Assembly: GCA_030446285.1 (NCBI GenBank)
Contig: JASUSC010000010.1
Span: 1 to 36,718, forward strand
Length of the DNA: 36,718 nt
Source of the DNA: Eubacteriales bacterium
GTDB taxonomy: Bacteria > Bacillota > JASUSC01
Direction: 5' to 3'
How positions within the stretch are numbered: position 1 is the first letter of the stretch; every line of letters begins with the position of its first letter. Below the pieces are notes generated by a model that was not told the DNA's origin, did no database searches, and was given only the letters and a program-made list of their open reading frames with translations. Below are positions 7,901 to 16,146 of the stretch, one piece after another. The position numbers were made by a program, and so were the translations under genes.

Positions 7901-8431
7901 ATGTACGAGAAAACCAGAGACAACTTGCTGGCGGCCTTTGCCGGGGAGAGCCAGGCCCGAAACAAATACACCTTTTTCGCTGCGGTAGCGAAGAAAGAGG
8001 GCTGGCTGGAAATAGCGGAGATTTTTGAAGAGACGGCCAAAAACGAAAAAGAGCACGCCGAGGTGATTTTCAAACTTCTCGGTTCCCTCAAAGACACGGC
8101 GGCCAACCTGGAAACGGCAATTGCCGGAGAGAATTATGAAGCGACCGACATGTATCCCGAGTTTGCCAGGATTGCCCGGGAGGAAGGCTGGGGAGAGGCG
8201 GCCAAATTTTTTGAGGAAGTATCCAAGGTGGAAGCTTTCCACGCCCGCCGTTTCCAGAAGCTCCTGGAGGATTTAAAAGCAGGACGGCTGCTGAAGAAAG
8301 AAGAAGAAATTTACTGGCAGTGCCGGGAATGCGGCTACATTTACCGGGGTACTGAACCCCCTCTTACCTGTCCGGTATGTAGTCACCCGCGGGAATATTA
8401 CAAACCCTACAACGGGGAGGTTGAACCCTGA
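7901..8431 (+). CDS. rbr: rubrerythrin
   Basis: 176 residues. The ferritin-like four-helix domain (~1-135) has diiron ligands in GESQAR (Glu16), the ExxH motif EKEH (Glu49, His52) and a second half with AFHARRF. A C-terminal rubredoxin domain follows ([10 protein letters not shown], then TCPVC). Rubrerythrins reduce hydrogen peroxide in anaerobes using electrons from rubredoxin or ferredoxin. Start ATG with a GGGAGGT site. The stop overlaps the start of the next gene by one base (TGATG), indicating coupled translation. Confidence 0.95.
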   Translation: MYEKTRDNLLAAFAGESQARNKYTFFAAVAKKEGWLEIAEIFEETAKNEKEHAEVIFKLLGSLKDTAANLETAIAGENYEATDMYPEFARIAREEGWGEAAKFFEEVSKVEAFHARRFQKLLEDLKAGRLLKKEEEIYWQCRECGYIYRGTEPPLTCPVCSHPREYYKPYNGEVEP

Positions 8432-8766
8432 TGAAGCTCTGGAAGTGCGGTGTATGCGGGTTTATCCACGAGGGGGAAGAAGCGCCGGAAAAATGTCCTA
8501 AATGTGGGGCACCGCGGGAGGCCTTCAGGCTTTTAGAGGAAAGGGAAGCCGATCTGGTGTTGAAGTCCCGGACTACCAATGACATCCATATGGCCCTGAA
8601 TGGGCTGGTGGAAGAGGCTATGGTTTTGGCCGAGGAGGGTTTGGAGATTAATTTAGATCCCGGCTGTGCGGCCATCTTCCAGGAGATCTTCCAGTTTGCC
8701 AAAGTTATCCGCCAGAAGATCAAGGCTGAGCTGGAAACCCATATGCAGAAGGGAAAATGGGGTTAA
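8431..8766 (+). CDS. rubredoxin-domain protein with a helical tail
   Basis: 111 residues. The N-terminal ~33 residues form a rubredoxin-like iron site of the rubrerythrin-tail type (C6-x2-C9 and C22-x2-C25, with [14 protein letters not shown]). Residues ~40-105 are predicted to be helical and contain no diiron ExxH pair, so this is not a second rubrerythrin. It is translationally coupled to rubrerythrin by a TGATG overlap, which supports a role as electron donor or partner. The function of the helical part is unknown. Confidence 0.8.
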   Translation: MKLWKCGVCGFIHEGEEAPEKCPKCGAPREAFRLLEEREADLVLKSRTTNDIHMALNGLVEEAMVLAEEGLEINLDPGCAAIFQEIFQFAKVIRQKIKAELETHMQKGKWG

Positions 8767-8805
8767 CAGGTCTCAAAGGGCCGCCCCTGACAGGAGGGAT
8801 TAGCC

Positions 8806-8985
8806 ATGAAAGAACTGAAAATTCGGGTAGAACCGTGGCGGCCGGAAACTGAACAGGAGGTCCAGAAGCTCCTTGCCGACGGCTGGGAGATTCAGGAGAT
8901 AGCGGTGGAAGAACACCATAGCTGTCATGACAGCCTTTCCACCGGAGCGCGGACGATGATTTATACCCTGGTGAAAGACGAATAA
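8806..8985 (+). CDS. small DUF4177-like protein
   Basis: 59 residues, start ATG with CAGGAGGGAT 6 nt upstream. It begins MKELKIRVEPW, has EVQKLLADGWEIQEIAVEE in the middle and ends TMIYTLVKDE. The 'leader-strand, helix, GWE, strand, YTL-K' layout resembles the ~60-residue DUF4177 family of unknown function. A His/Cys pair region (EEHHSCHD) could bind metal. It follows the rubredoxin-like gene by 39 nt and is probably the last gene of the redox cluster. Confidence 0.75.
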   Translation: MKELKIRVEPWRPETEQEVQKLLADGWEIQEIAVEEHHSCHDSLSTGARTMIYTLVKDE

Positions 8986-8988
8986 AGG

Positions 8989-9016
8989 TTGACAGACCCG
9001 CTGCCATTAGTATAAT
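8989..9016 (+). promoter_or_regulatory. sigma-A promoter of the pheA T-box transcript
   Basis: A perfect -35 box TTGACA (8989-8994) and a perfect -10 box TATAAT (9011-9016) are separated by 16 nt. The -35 box overlaps the sequence just after the preceding stop codon. Transcription should begin near 9023, at the start of the T-box leader. Confidence 0.88.
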
Positions 9017-9022
9017 TTGGTA

Positions 9023-9318
9023 GTAGTTACAGCAGCACAAGGGCAGAAAAAGCGATGACGGAGACTGTACTCCTGGCAGGTCTTCATTCCAGGGAGGAGG
9101 GGCCGGGGACTGGAAGCCCTTCCATGAAGGCCAGGGGGAAATTTCCCTCCCGAGCTGCCGGCTGAAATCTTCCGGCGGAGAGAGTAGGCTTGGCCGGGTC
9201 TTTCCCGTTAGCGAAAGGGGGTATCGGCCCTTTGGGCCCGTACTCTGGTGGGGTTTTTGCTGCTGTAAGGGTGGTTGCGGGAACCAATCCCGTCCCTTGG
9301 GGGACGGGAATTTTTTCT
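9023..9318 (+). promoter_or_regulatory. T-box leader, phenylalanine specifier, upstream of pheA
   Basis: The leader carries Stem I with a likely UUC specifier (9143-9145) placed eight bases before the conserved GCTGCCGG block, the GAGAGTAGGC segment, and a T-box-like sequence AGGGTGGTTGCGGGAACC near 9278-9285, a variant of the usual GGGTGGTACCGCG. It ends in a terminator (9289-9316). Uncharged tRNA-Phe would stabilise the antiterminator and allow pheA transcription. The specifier agrees with the downstream prephenate dehydratase gene. Confidence 0.88.
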
Positions 9319-9320
9319 TT
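9289..9320 (+). terminator. intrinsic terminator of the pheA T-box
   Basis: CCCGTCCC (9289-9296) pairs perfectly with GGGACGGG (9301-9308) around a TTGG loop, followed by two A and six T. The 5' arm lies next to the T-box sequence, as required for the alternative antiterminator fold. Confidence 0.9.
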
Positions 9321-9341
9321 TCCTGGGAGGAGAGGCTGATA

Positions 9342-10175
9342 ATGCGTCTCGGTTATCTTGGGCCGGCGGGGAGTTTTAGTTGGGAAGCTGCCCAAAAGTA
9401 TGCGGAGAAGTTAAATGAAACTGTCCAGGAAGTGGCTTTTAAAGATATCGATGCCGTTTTCGCCGCGGTAGCAGCGGGCGAAATCGAGGCCGGCATGGTA
9501 CCGCTGGAGAACTCGCTGGAAGGGTCGGTTAACATTACCCTCGACCTTTTGGCCCACGAGTACGACCTCCAGGTAACTGGGGAAGTAGTTTTACCTGTGC
9601 ATCACTGCCTGCTGGTGCGGCCGGGGACGAAAATAGAGGAGATTAAAACTATCTACTCCCATCCTCAGGCCCTGGCCCAGTGCCGGCGGACTCTGAAGGC
9701 CCTTTTCCCGGAAGTATGCCGCCGGGAAACGGGTAGCACGGCGGAAGCGGTACGGCTGGTGGCGAGCGGGGAAGAGGGAGCGGCGGCCCTGGGCAGCAGA
9801 AAAGCGGCTGAACTTTATGGGCTTACCGTGTTACGGGAAGGAATGCAGGATGAGGAGAAAAACTGGACCAGGTTTATGGTTATTGGGCGGGAGGGAAGGC
9901 CGGTACGGCCGGAGAAAAGCCGCACCCTCCTGGTTCTTTCCTTCCCCGACCGGCCGGGGGGGCTGTATGAAATTCTGAAAATCTTTGCCCTGCGCCGGAT
10001 TAACCTGACCAAGATCGAGTCCCGGCCGGCCAGAAAGGGACTGGGCGATTATATTTTCTTCCTGGAAATGGAAGGCGCTCCGGCAATATCTACAGTTGCA
10101 GAAGCCTTGCAGGAGCTAAAGGAGCGGACGACCTGGTTGAAGATTTTAGGGACGTACGAAAAGTGGGAAGAATAA
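9342..10175 (+). CDS. pheA: prephenate dehydratase with ACT regulatory domain
   Basis: 277 residues, the normal length for monofunctional bacterial PheA. The catalytic domain (~1-185) contains GYLGPAGSFS, the VPLENSLEGSV segment and the NWTRF motif (Thr176-Arg177-Phe178) essential for dehydration and decarboxylation of prephenate to phenylpyruvate. The ACT domain (~194-270) has GGLYEIL and the ESRP motif (226-229) that binds phenylalanine for feedback inhibition. The ATG at 9342 has GGGAGGAGA upstream and lies beyond the T-box terminator, so expression is controlled by tRNA-Phe charging and the enzyme by end product. Confidence 0.95.
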   Translation: MRLGYLGPAGSFSWEAAQKYAEKLNETVQEVAFKDIDAVFAAVAAGEIEAGMVPLENSLEGSVNITLDLLAHEYDLQVTGEVVLPVHHCLLVRPGTKIEEIKTIYSHPQALAQCRRTLKALFPEVCRRETGSTAEAVRLVASGEEGAAALGSRKAAELYGLTVLREGMQDEEKNWTRFMVIGREGRPVRPEKSRTLLVLSFPDRPGGLYEILKIFALRRINLTKIESRPARKGLGDYIFFLEMEGAPAISTVAEALQELKERTTWLKILGTYEKWEE

Positions 10176-10207
10176 AAGCGGTTTTTCTGAGGGAGGAGGT
10201 TTGCACT

Positions 10208-10993
10208 ATGCCAGTTATCGACATGCACGCCCACGCTTTTCCGGAAAAAATCATGGAAAAAGCGGTGATTAACCTGGAAGAGTTTTACGGCCTGGAAATA
10301 CCCAACCGCGGCGATCTGGAAGGACTCTTGACAGCTGCCGATGAAGCCGGGGTGGAGAAAATTGCCCTTCACATCGCTGCCACCAAACCCTCCCAGGTGA
10401 GGCAGGCCAACGACTGGATAGCGGCGGCAGTGGCAACTTATCCCGACCGTCTGATAGGCTTTGGTACCGTGCATCCTTACTATGAAGATTACAAGGCCGA
10501 ACTGGAGAGAATGGCGACCCTGGGGCTTAGAGGGGTCAAGTTTCACCCTGAACTGCAGAATTACGTTCTGGACGAAGAGAGGGCCATGGCTCTGTATGAA
10601 GCCATCGGCGACCGGTTCATCATCATGTTTCATATGGGCGATGAGCGATCGCACCGCTCGGCGCCGGCCCGGTTGGCCCGGGTGTTGGAGACTTTTCCCC
10701 ACCTCAGGGTTATCGCTGCCCACCTGGGCGGCTATGAGAGCTGGGAGGAAGCTCGCAAGTACCTCTACGGCAAGAACCTTTACCTGGATACCTCCAGTGC
10801 CCTCTGGTGCATGAAGCCGGAAGAGGCGGCGGAGCTCATCAGGGCTCACGGCGTGGACAAGGTGTTTTTCGGCTCCGATTACCCGGTGGCGACGCCGGGA
10901 GAAGAACTGGAACGGCTCCATGCCCTGCCCCTTACCGAGGAAGAAAAGGAAAAAATTCTTTACACCAACGCTTTGCGCCTGCTTCGGGAATAG
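10208..10993 (+). CDS. amidohydrolase (Amidohydro_2-type metal-dependent hydrolase)
   Basis: 261 residues forming a TIM-barrel metallohydrolase: the HAHA motif (His7, His9), GVKFHPEL, MFHMGD, a metal histidine in AAHLGGYES and the catalytic aspartate in FFGSDYPVATP. This is the PF04909-type family, which includes decarboxylases and hydrolases of aromatic or lactone substrates; the substrate cannot be assigned. The ATG at 10208 has a GGGAGGAGGT site. It lies 32 nt after pheA and may be co-transcribed with it, but no role in phenylalanine synthesis is known for such a protein. Confidence 0.87.
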   Translation: MPVIDMHAHAFPEKIMEKAVINLEEFYGLEIPNRGDLEGLLTAADEAGVEKIALHIAATKPSQVRQANDWIAAAVATYPDRLIGFGTVHPYYEDYKAELERMATLGLRGVKFHPELQNYVLDEERAMALYEAIGDRFIIMFHMGDERSHRSAPARLARVLETFPHLRVIAAHLGGYESWEEARKYLYGKNLYLDTSSALWCMKPEEAAELIRAHGVDKVFFGSDYPVATPGEELERLHALPLTEEEKEKILYTNALRLLRE

Positions 10994-11091
10994 ACCGACT
11001 TATTTTCCGAGCTGTTTGTGCCTTTAGCCGGGAGCTAACGGACGCGAGAAGTGCCAAAAAAGAGACGAAACGGTAGCGCAGGGGTAGAAGG

Positions 11092-11825
11092 CAACCGATT
11101 AGTACTGCTGCGGTGCGGGTAGGGACGGTGGCCTTGGTTACCGCAGAGATGGAACGCTCGGGCTACGGCGAGACTGTTTTTTCCCGGGAATTTACCCCCT
11201 ACCTTCCCGACCGCACCGCTCCTCCGGCCGTGGGTAGTGTCTCCATCAGCGGCAGCAACGGTCCTGCCGGCAGCGGCAGCAGCGCCACCGTAACCGCCAC
11301 CTGGACCGGCGTAAACGACCCGACCACCGGGTCCAACTCCGGCACTAACCTCTACCGCGTCTACCTTTACAAAACCGACCTCAAGACCGGGTCACATCCT
11401 CCCAGTACGTAGACATACCCCACACCGGCACCGTGACCCACACCTACATCTTCACCAACCAGCCCGACTCCACCAGATACCAGGTAGCCGTGCGCACCTT
11501 TGACAAAAACGGCAACTACTCTGACCTTACCTACTCCGGCTCCTGGAGCAGCGCCGACCGCACCAACCCCACCGTCAGCATCAGCTCCCCCGCAAACGGC
11601 ACCACCACCTACGAATACAACCCCGAAAACCAGCTTGTGCGGGTCATAAAACCCAACGGCGATGTAATAGAATTTGCCTACGACGGCAGCGGCCGCCGTA
11701 TCAGCAAGACCGTAAACGGTGTCACCACCAAATATGAATACGACGGCGACCTCCTTGCTGCCGAAACCGACGCCAACAACAACCTCCTCTTTACCGTTTT
11801 GAGATTGAGAATTGCCGAGTCCTAA
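11092..11825 (+). pseudogene. remnant of a large FN3/RHS-repeat surface protein
   Basis: Two reading frames, about 11092-11412 and about 11392-11825, join by a one-base shift near 11393 (LKTG continuing as TSSQYVDI). The first part reads as fibronectin-type-III-like beta-sandwich sequence (ATVTATWTGVNDP, YRVYLYKT) and continues with RYQVAVRTFDKNGNYSD. After SISSPANGT the sequence jumps directly into YD/RHS repeats (TYEYNPENQLVRV, YDGSGRRISKTVNG, YEYDGDLLAAETD), which suggests an internal deletion. It then stops mid-repeat. Codons are strongly C-ending, unlike the neighbours. Intact RHS proteins are very large secreted or wall-associated proteins, so this is a small relic. Confidence 0.8.
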
Positions 11826-12200
11826 TAAACCGGAGAAGGAGGTTCGCACCCAAGTAGTGCCCCCGAAGATAGCTAACTTCATCATTCCCAAACAGTTTGG
11901 GCCTGGTAGGAAGTCCGCGGCCCATTTTCTTTTCTCTCTTTGCCGTGTTTTTCTCAAACCTGAACGGAGGCGGGAGGGGCTGAAGAAAGGCGAACTATTT
12001 AAAAGAAAGCAGAGGGATTCCAGGTTTGACAGGTTGTTTTTTGCGGCGCTCTCCAACCACCTGCCGGAAAAAGCTTTTTTCCTCTCTTGCTTTTCCAGTG
12101 GATGTGGCATAATTAATTTTGAGGGCGATTTTTGTCGACCTGATGGCGGTGTGGACAGGCCGGGGAGGAAGAAAAAAGGAGAGGTGAAGGAAGGAAAGGG
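11826..12200 (+). other. gene-free stretch between RHS remnant and next gene
   Basis: No coding region, hairpin terminator or RNA could be recognised. A reading frame crosses it (11812-12204), but it has no family resemblance and unlikely composition. The segment next to the RHS relic (11826-11930) could be debris of the same gene or of a mobile element, which I could not identify. Confidence 0.4.
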
Positions 12201-12863
12201 ATGAGAAAAATTCGGGTTGCCTGGAGCAGCACCCACCAGGAGTTTCTCATTACCGATTCTTATTATTTCTCTGTGCTGGCCAGGGAATCACAAAAAGACG
12301 GAGTGGTTATTGAAGAAGTTGATAAATTTAGCGATCTTTTTGCCTACGATGTTGTTGTTTTCAATTATCCGGAGCGGCCTTTCAGCCAGGAAGAGATTGA
12401 GGTTATTAAAGAGAATGTGATGGAAAAAGGAAAAAGGGTTCTCTTCACGGCTCACTTCCAGAACAAGGACAGGGTGGCGGAGATTTGTTCCGACGTGGCT
12501 CGGCTTTTCGGCCTGCTGGTCCTTCCTGATGAAGTCAGGGATCAAGTCAACCATCTCGATGACGACCCCTATCAGATCCTGACTTCCCGGGTGTTGGCTT
12601 ACAGCGAGGGTGTGAAACAAGTAGTTTTTCCTTACAGCGCTCCCTTAAAATTGCTGGCGGAGGCAGAAATCATTCTCAGAGGTATGGAAACGGCTCGAAG
12701 TGGAGAGGGTGAAGAGGCTCCCGTCTTAGTGGCAGAAAAACGATTTTCTTCCGGAGGTAGTTTTGTTTTATCCGGCAGTTGTATCTTCTGGGACAACTAT
12801 TCTATCACTCGCGAAAACAACCTGCGCTTTGCTCTCAACCTAATCGCCGGTGCTGGCAGGTAA
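12201..12863 (+). CDS. GldG/IFT52-like (GATase-fold) hypothetical protein
   Basis: 220 residues, ATG start with a GGAAAGG site. YDVVVFNYPERPFSQEEIEVI followed by GKRVLFTAHF resembles the 'we cannot afford to be buried' flavodoxin/GATase-like domain seen in DUF4350, GldG and IFT52 proteins, where one strand carries a VV(F/I)N-P-RPFS motif. The C-terminal part has GGSFVLSGSCIFWDN, also typical of these domains. No catalytic cysteine-histidine pair is evident, so it is more likely a binding domain than an amidotransferase. There are no membrane segments. Neighbours give no functional clue. Confidence 0.65.
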   Translation: MRKIRVAWSSTHQEFLITDSYYFSVLARESQKDGVVIEEVDKFSDLFAYDVVVFNYPERPFSQEEIEVIKENVMEKGKRVLFTAHFQNKDRVAEICSDVARLFGLLVLPDEVRDQVNHLDDDPYQILTSRVLAYSEGVKQVVFPYSAPLKLLAEAEIILRGMETARSGEGEEAPVLVAEKRFSSGGSFVLSGSCIFWDNYSITRENNLRFALNLIAGAGR

Positions 12864-12962
12864 CCGGCTATAAACCTTCTCCCTCGCCTTTCCGGGGGTT
12901 TTTTTATTTTTTGAGCAGCAAAAAGTGATCCCCGGGCATATGATGGGACGGGGGGAGAGAAC

Positions 12963-13928
12963 ATGAAAGCCGACGGAGTTTTTGAAGGAGGCGGGGTGAG
13001 GGGGATCGGGTTGGTAGGGGCGCTTGCCGGAGCCGAGGAGAAGGGCTACGAGTTTGTCTATCTGGCCGGAACCTCGGCCGGCGCCATTGTGGCGGCCTTG
13101 AAAGCAGCTGGTTACACCGCCTTAGAGATGAAGAAGATTCTCATGGAGACCGATTTTACTACTTTTCTGGACCCTACCCTCCTGGCCCGTTTGCCGGGCT
13201 TTGTGGGGATGGGGTTGAGCATTTTTTTCCACCTTGGCATCTACCGGGGGCAAGCTTTTGAAGAGTGGCTGCGCAATTTGCTGGCCCGGAAGGGCTTGCA
13301 ACATTTTGGTGACTTAGTGATGCCGGAATACGCCCGCAGACCGGCCTTTCGCTACCGGCTGCGGGTGGTGGCGGCGGACTTGACCCGGGGGCGGATGCTG
13401 GCGTTGCCCCAGGACATTGCTTATTACGGTTTGGATCCGGATTACTTGGAAGTGGCCAGAGCCGTGCGGATGAGTATGAGCATTCCCTTTATCTTTTGCC
13501 CGGTGGTGATTCAGGGTTGTTCTCTGAAGATGAAAAAGAAAAAGAAATTTTACCTGGTAGACGGTGGCATTTTGAGCAATTTCCCCGTCTGGATTTTCGA
13601 CCGCCGCGAAGAGGAGCAAGAGTGGCCTACTTTCGGTTTTAAGCTCCGTTCTTCTCACTGGCAGTGGGAGGAGTGCAATCCCATTCGGGGGCCTTTCACT
13701 ATGGCCCGGGCGATTGTGGAAACCATGATGGAGGCTCATGATGCTCGCTACTTGGAGGAGGTCAGTTACGCCCGGACCATTGTAATTCCCACGGGAGATG
13801 TGAAAGCGGTTGATTTCAGCCTTTCTCGCAAACAAAAGGAGAAGCTCTATCAAAAGGGGCGAGAGGCAGCGGAGAAATTTTTTGCCACCTGGGATTACGA
13901 AGAATACTGCCGGAAGTACGTACGTTAG
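12963..13928 (+). CDS. patatin-like phospholipase
   Basis: 321 residues with the full catalytic set of bacterial patatins: oxyanion glycine loop GGGVRG (9-14), nucleophile Ser38 in GTSAG and the catalytic aspartate in DGG (Asp200). It should be a lipid acyl hydrolase acting through a Ser-Asp dyad. A lysine-rich stretch just before the DGG (KKKKK, ~191-195) could favour anionic membranes. The ATG at 12963 follows GGGGGAGAGA. The gene stands alone and ends at a strong terminator. Some patatins near signalling genes are CBASS or antiviral effectors, but no cyclase gene adjoins this one. Confidence 0.9.
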   Translation: MKADGVFEGGGVRGIGLVGALAGAEEKGYEFVYLAGTSAGAIVAALKAAGYTALEMKKILMETDFTTFLDPTLLARLPGFVGMGLSIFFHLGIYRGQAFEEWLRNLLARKGLQHFGDLVMPEYARRPAFRYRLRVVAADLTRGRMLALPQDIAYYGLDPDYLEVARAVRMSMSIPFIFCPVVIQGCSLKMKKKKKFYLVDGGILSNFPVWIFDRREEEQEWPTFGFKLRSSHWQWEECNPIRGPFTMARAIVETMMEAHDARYLEEVSYARTIVIPTGDVKAVDFSLSRKQKEKLYQKGREAAEKFFATWDYEEYCRKYVR

Positions 13929-13949
13929 AAGATGAAAACTTTTTCTTCC

Positions 13950-13993
13950 AAAGCCGGCAGGCGGAAGGGGAAAATCCGTCGGCCGGCTTTTTG
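13950..13993 (+). terminator. rho-independent terminator after the patatin gene
   Basis: AAGCCGGC (13951-13958) pairs with GCCGGCTT (13982-13989). A second helix CGGA/TCCG lies inside and a run of five T follows. Confidence 0.85.
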
Positions 13994-14068
13994 GTAGTGT
14001 TGAGTAAATGAATTTCGTAAGGCTTTTTTTATTTTTTTGTGCTATTATTCTAAGTAGGAGGAGGGAAA

Positions 14069-14794
14069 ATGCGACAAAAAGTGCTAGTTGTAGCCGAAAA
14101 CCCAGCGATAAGGCTGCTGATAAAAAATAAGTTTGAAAAAGCAGCCGATCTGCTTTTTTCCTATCAGGTGGTGGAGGCCGAGGATACTGGTACGGCCCGG
14201 GAGTTGGCGGAGAGGGAAGAAGTGGATGCGATTATCTGTGATTTGGATGTTCCCCCGGGGGGAGGGCTTTTCCTCTGCCAGCAACTGAAGGAAGTACCGG
14301 CTTTAGCGGGGATTCCAGTGGTGGTTCTGGGAGAGAGAAGCGGGCGGGAAGAGCGGATTGCCGCCTACAGGGCCGGGGCGGTGGCTTTTGTGGCCAAGCC
14401 CTTTGCCGTAAACGAGCTTTATTACCGGCTTCGCGCTCTTCTTCAGATGCGGACGGCCCTTTTCACCGGGAAGGAAATGGAGGCGGTGACGACCTTTTTG
14501 CAGAGAGAAGACTTGGAGCCGGCAGAAGCTCTGGCGCGTTTGCTCCAGGTTCTCTGCCCCGGTTCTCCTTTTTACATCTGGCACAAAGGCCAGGAAGATT
14601 TGTCTCTGATTTTTCCTCAGGACGCAGCCGGTGAGACTCCCGGCAGCCTGTCTCCGGAAAGCTGCCGGATAGAAGGATGGGTAATCTTTTCCTGGTCAGG
14701 GGAAGAAGGGGAATACATAGCGGCTGTGAACAGCAGGGGCATGGGGGCCGGAAAAAGAGAGTTTCTCCGCTGGCTTTTGAGTTTGAGGGGGTAA
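14069..14794 (+). CDS. receiver-domain protein with an uncharacterised C-terminus
   Basis: 241 residues, ATG start with AGGAGGAGG. The receiver domain (~1-125) contains the likely phospho-acceptor Asp58 in IICDLDVPP and Lys110 in VAKPF. One of the usual N-terminal acidic residues is replaced (VVAENP), so phosphorylation chemistry may be weakened. The remaining ~110 residues show no DNA-binding, GGDEF or kinase domain. It starts the cluster of polysaccharide-type genes and lies 4 nt before the HEAT-repeat gene, so it is probably the regulatory input of that cluster through protein contact rather than transcription. Confidence 0.75.
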   Translation: MRQKVLVVAENPAIRLLIKNKFEKAADLLFSYQVVEAEDTGTARELAEREEVDAIICDLDVPPGGGLFLCQQLKEVPALAGIPVVVLGERSGREERIAAYRAGAVAFVAKPFAVNELYYRLRALLQMRTALFTGKEMEAVTTFLQREDLEPAEALARLLQVLCPGSPFYIWHKGQEDLSLIFPQDAAGETPGSLSPESCRIEGWVIFSWSGEEGEYIAAVNSRGMGAGKREFLRWLLSLRG

Positions 14795-14798
14795 GAAA

Positions 14799-16139
14799 AT
14801 GCCCTATGCGGTCTCTTATTTGCTTTTTCTTCTGATACTGTTGTTTGCTCTTTTTGGCTTAATTCTGGTCATGTTTTTCTACAAGGTCCTCCTTCACTTA
14901 CGGAGGGGCGAAGAAGAGAAAAAACGGCAGGAGTTACTTTCTGCCCTCCTCAATTTTTTGAGTGAAGGGACGGAGTTTGCTCTTTCGCCAAAGCAATATC
15001 CTTTGCTTGCGGAAATTTTAACGGCGGAGCTGGCTTTTCTCGGCGGAGAAGACCGGGAGAGACTCTTGGATTTTCTCAAAGCCAAAGGTTTTTACTCTTA
15101 CCTTTTGGAGGAAATAGAGAAAAGAAAAGGGGTTCGCTTTCTCAGGGCGTTAAGGGTTTTTTCTTCCTTTGGCAGCCGGGAAGACTTGGGGTTTTTGTTA
15201 ACCTTGATGGAAAGAAAAGGAGAGAAGTATTTTCCCGACCTGGCCGTGGCTTTTTTGCGCTTGTTAAACACCATAGAGATGGAAAATAAAGGGATTTTTT
15301 TGGCCGCTTTTTTGGACATGCTCCTCAAGCGGCTATCTCTGTTTTCTTTTGCCCTCAGGCGAGAGGTGCAGTTTCTTTTAACCGGGTTAAAAGAAGAGGC
15401 AGCAGCGGTAGTTATGGAGAGGGTGCAAAGGATGCTGCTTACAAGTCCCCCCGAGCTTCTCTCCTTTTCCCTGGACCTTTTGGGTAAGCGTTCCCGGGAG
15501 AAGGGGTCAGCACAGCGGGAAATAGATCAACTCCTTTTTCTTTTAGATGTACTGGGTGAGATAGCTCTGCCGGAGGGAGAGTTCCTCGCCAAAAAGCTCC
15601 TCACCCACCCGGAAGCGGAGGTAAGAGCCCGGGCCTGCCGGCTGGCGGCTGCGGTGGGTTCGGCCGGGGCTTTCTGTGTGGTGGATGGGAGAGAAAGAGA
15701 GTGTTTTGCACCGGCCTACCTTGTTTCCTGTTTGAAAGATCCTGCCCCGGCGGTCCGGGTCCGATGTGCCCATGCCCTCGCGGTCCTGCAGATAGAGGAG
15801 GCTTTACCTCACCTAGCTTCAGCTCTTGCCGACCGGGTTTATTACGTGCGTGATGCGGCCATGCGGGCCCTGTACGCCTACCGCTGGCGGGCTTTTCCTT
15901 ACCTCTGGCAGGTAGTAAAGGAAGGGAAAGATCCTTTCGCCCGGGACAAGGCGCTGGAATGTTTTCAGCTTTATGATAATTTTCTCTTGCTAGTGGAGGG
16001 GAGCAGGGGATTAAACCATCTTGACCCTTGTTTCTGCCGGGAGATTCTCGCCGTGCTGGAGGTGGAAGCGGGGGAGGTGTTTAAGAGAAGGCTTGCGGAG
16101 CTTGCCCCGACCTTTCCTCCGGAAGGGGAAAGTTATTAG
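14799..16139 (+). CDS. membrane-anchored HEAT-repeat protein
   Basis: 446 residues. One N-terminal transmembrane helix (~5-30) is followed by a basic stretch (LHLRRGEEEKKR), placing the rest in the cytoplasm by the positive-inside rule. The body is alpha-helical. Clear HEAT-type repeats occur in the second half (HPEAEVRARACRLAAAVG, DPAPAVRVRCAHALAVL, DRVYYVRDAAMRALYAYRW). Such solenoids are scaffolds, here probably at the membrane next to the glycosyltransferase encoded immediately downstream and the receiver protein encoded immediately upstream. No enzymatic motif is visible. Confidence 0.8.
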   Translation: MPYAVSYLLFLLILLFALFGLILVMFFYKVLLHLRRGEEEKKRQELLSALLNFLSEGTEFALSPKQYPLLAEILTAELAFLGGEDRERLLDFLKAKGFYSYLLEEIEKRKGVRFLRALRVFSSFGSREDLGFLLTLMERKGEKYFPDLAVAFLRLLNTIEMENKGIFLAAFLDMLLKRLSLFSFALRREVQFLLTGLKEEAAAVVMERVQRMLLTSPPELLSFSLDLLGKRSREKGSAQREIDQLLFLLDVLGEIALPEGEFLAKKLLTHPEAEVRARACRLAAAVGSAGAFCVVDGRERECFAPAYLVSCLKDPAPAVRVRCAHALAVLQIEEALPHLASALADRVYYVRDAAMRALYAYRWRAFPYLWQVVKEGKDPFARDKALECFQLYDNFLLLVEGSRGLNHLDPCFCREILAVLEVEAGEVFKRRLAELAPTFPPEGESY

Positions 16140-16146
16140 GCGGTGG

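Noticed and set aside
11812-12204. 130-codon plus-strand reading frame after the RHS relic
   Set aside because: It starts inside the relic, has no ribosome binding site or family resemblance, and overlaps the next gene's start; its length alone is not evidence.
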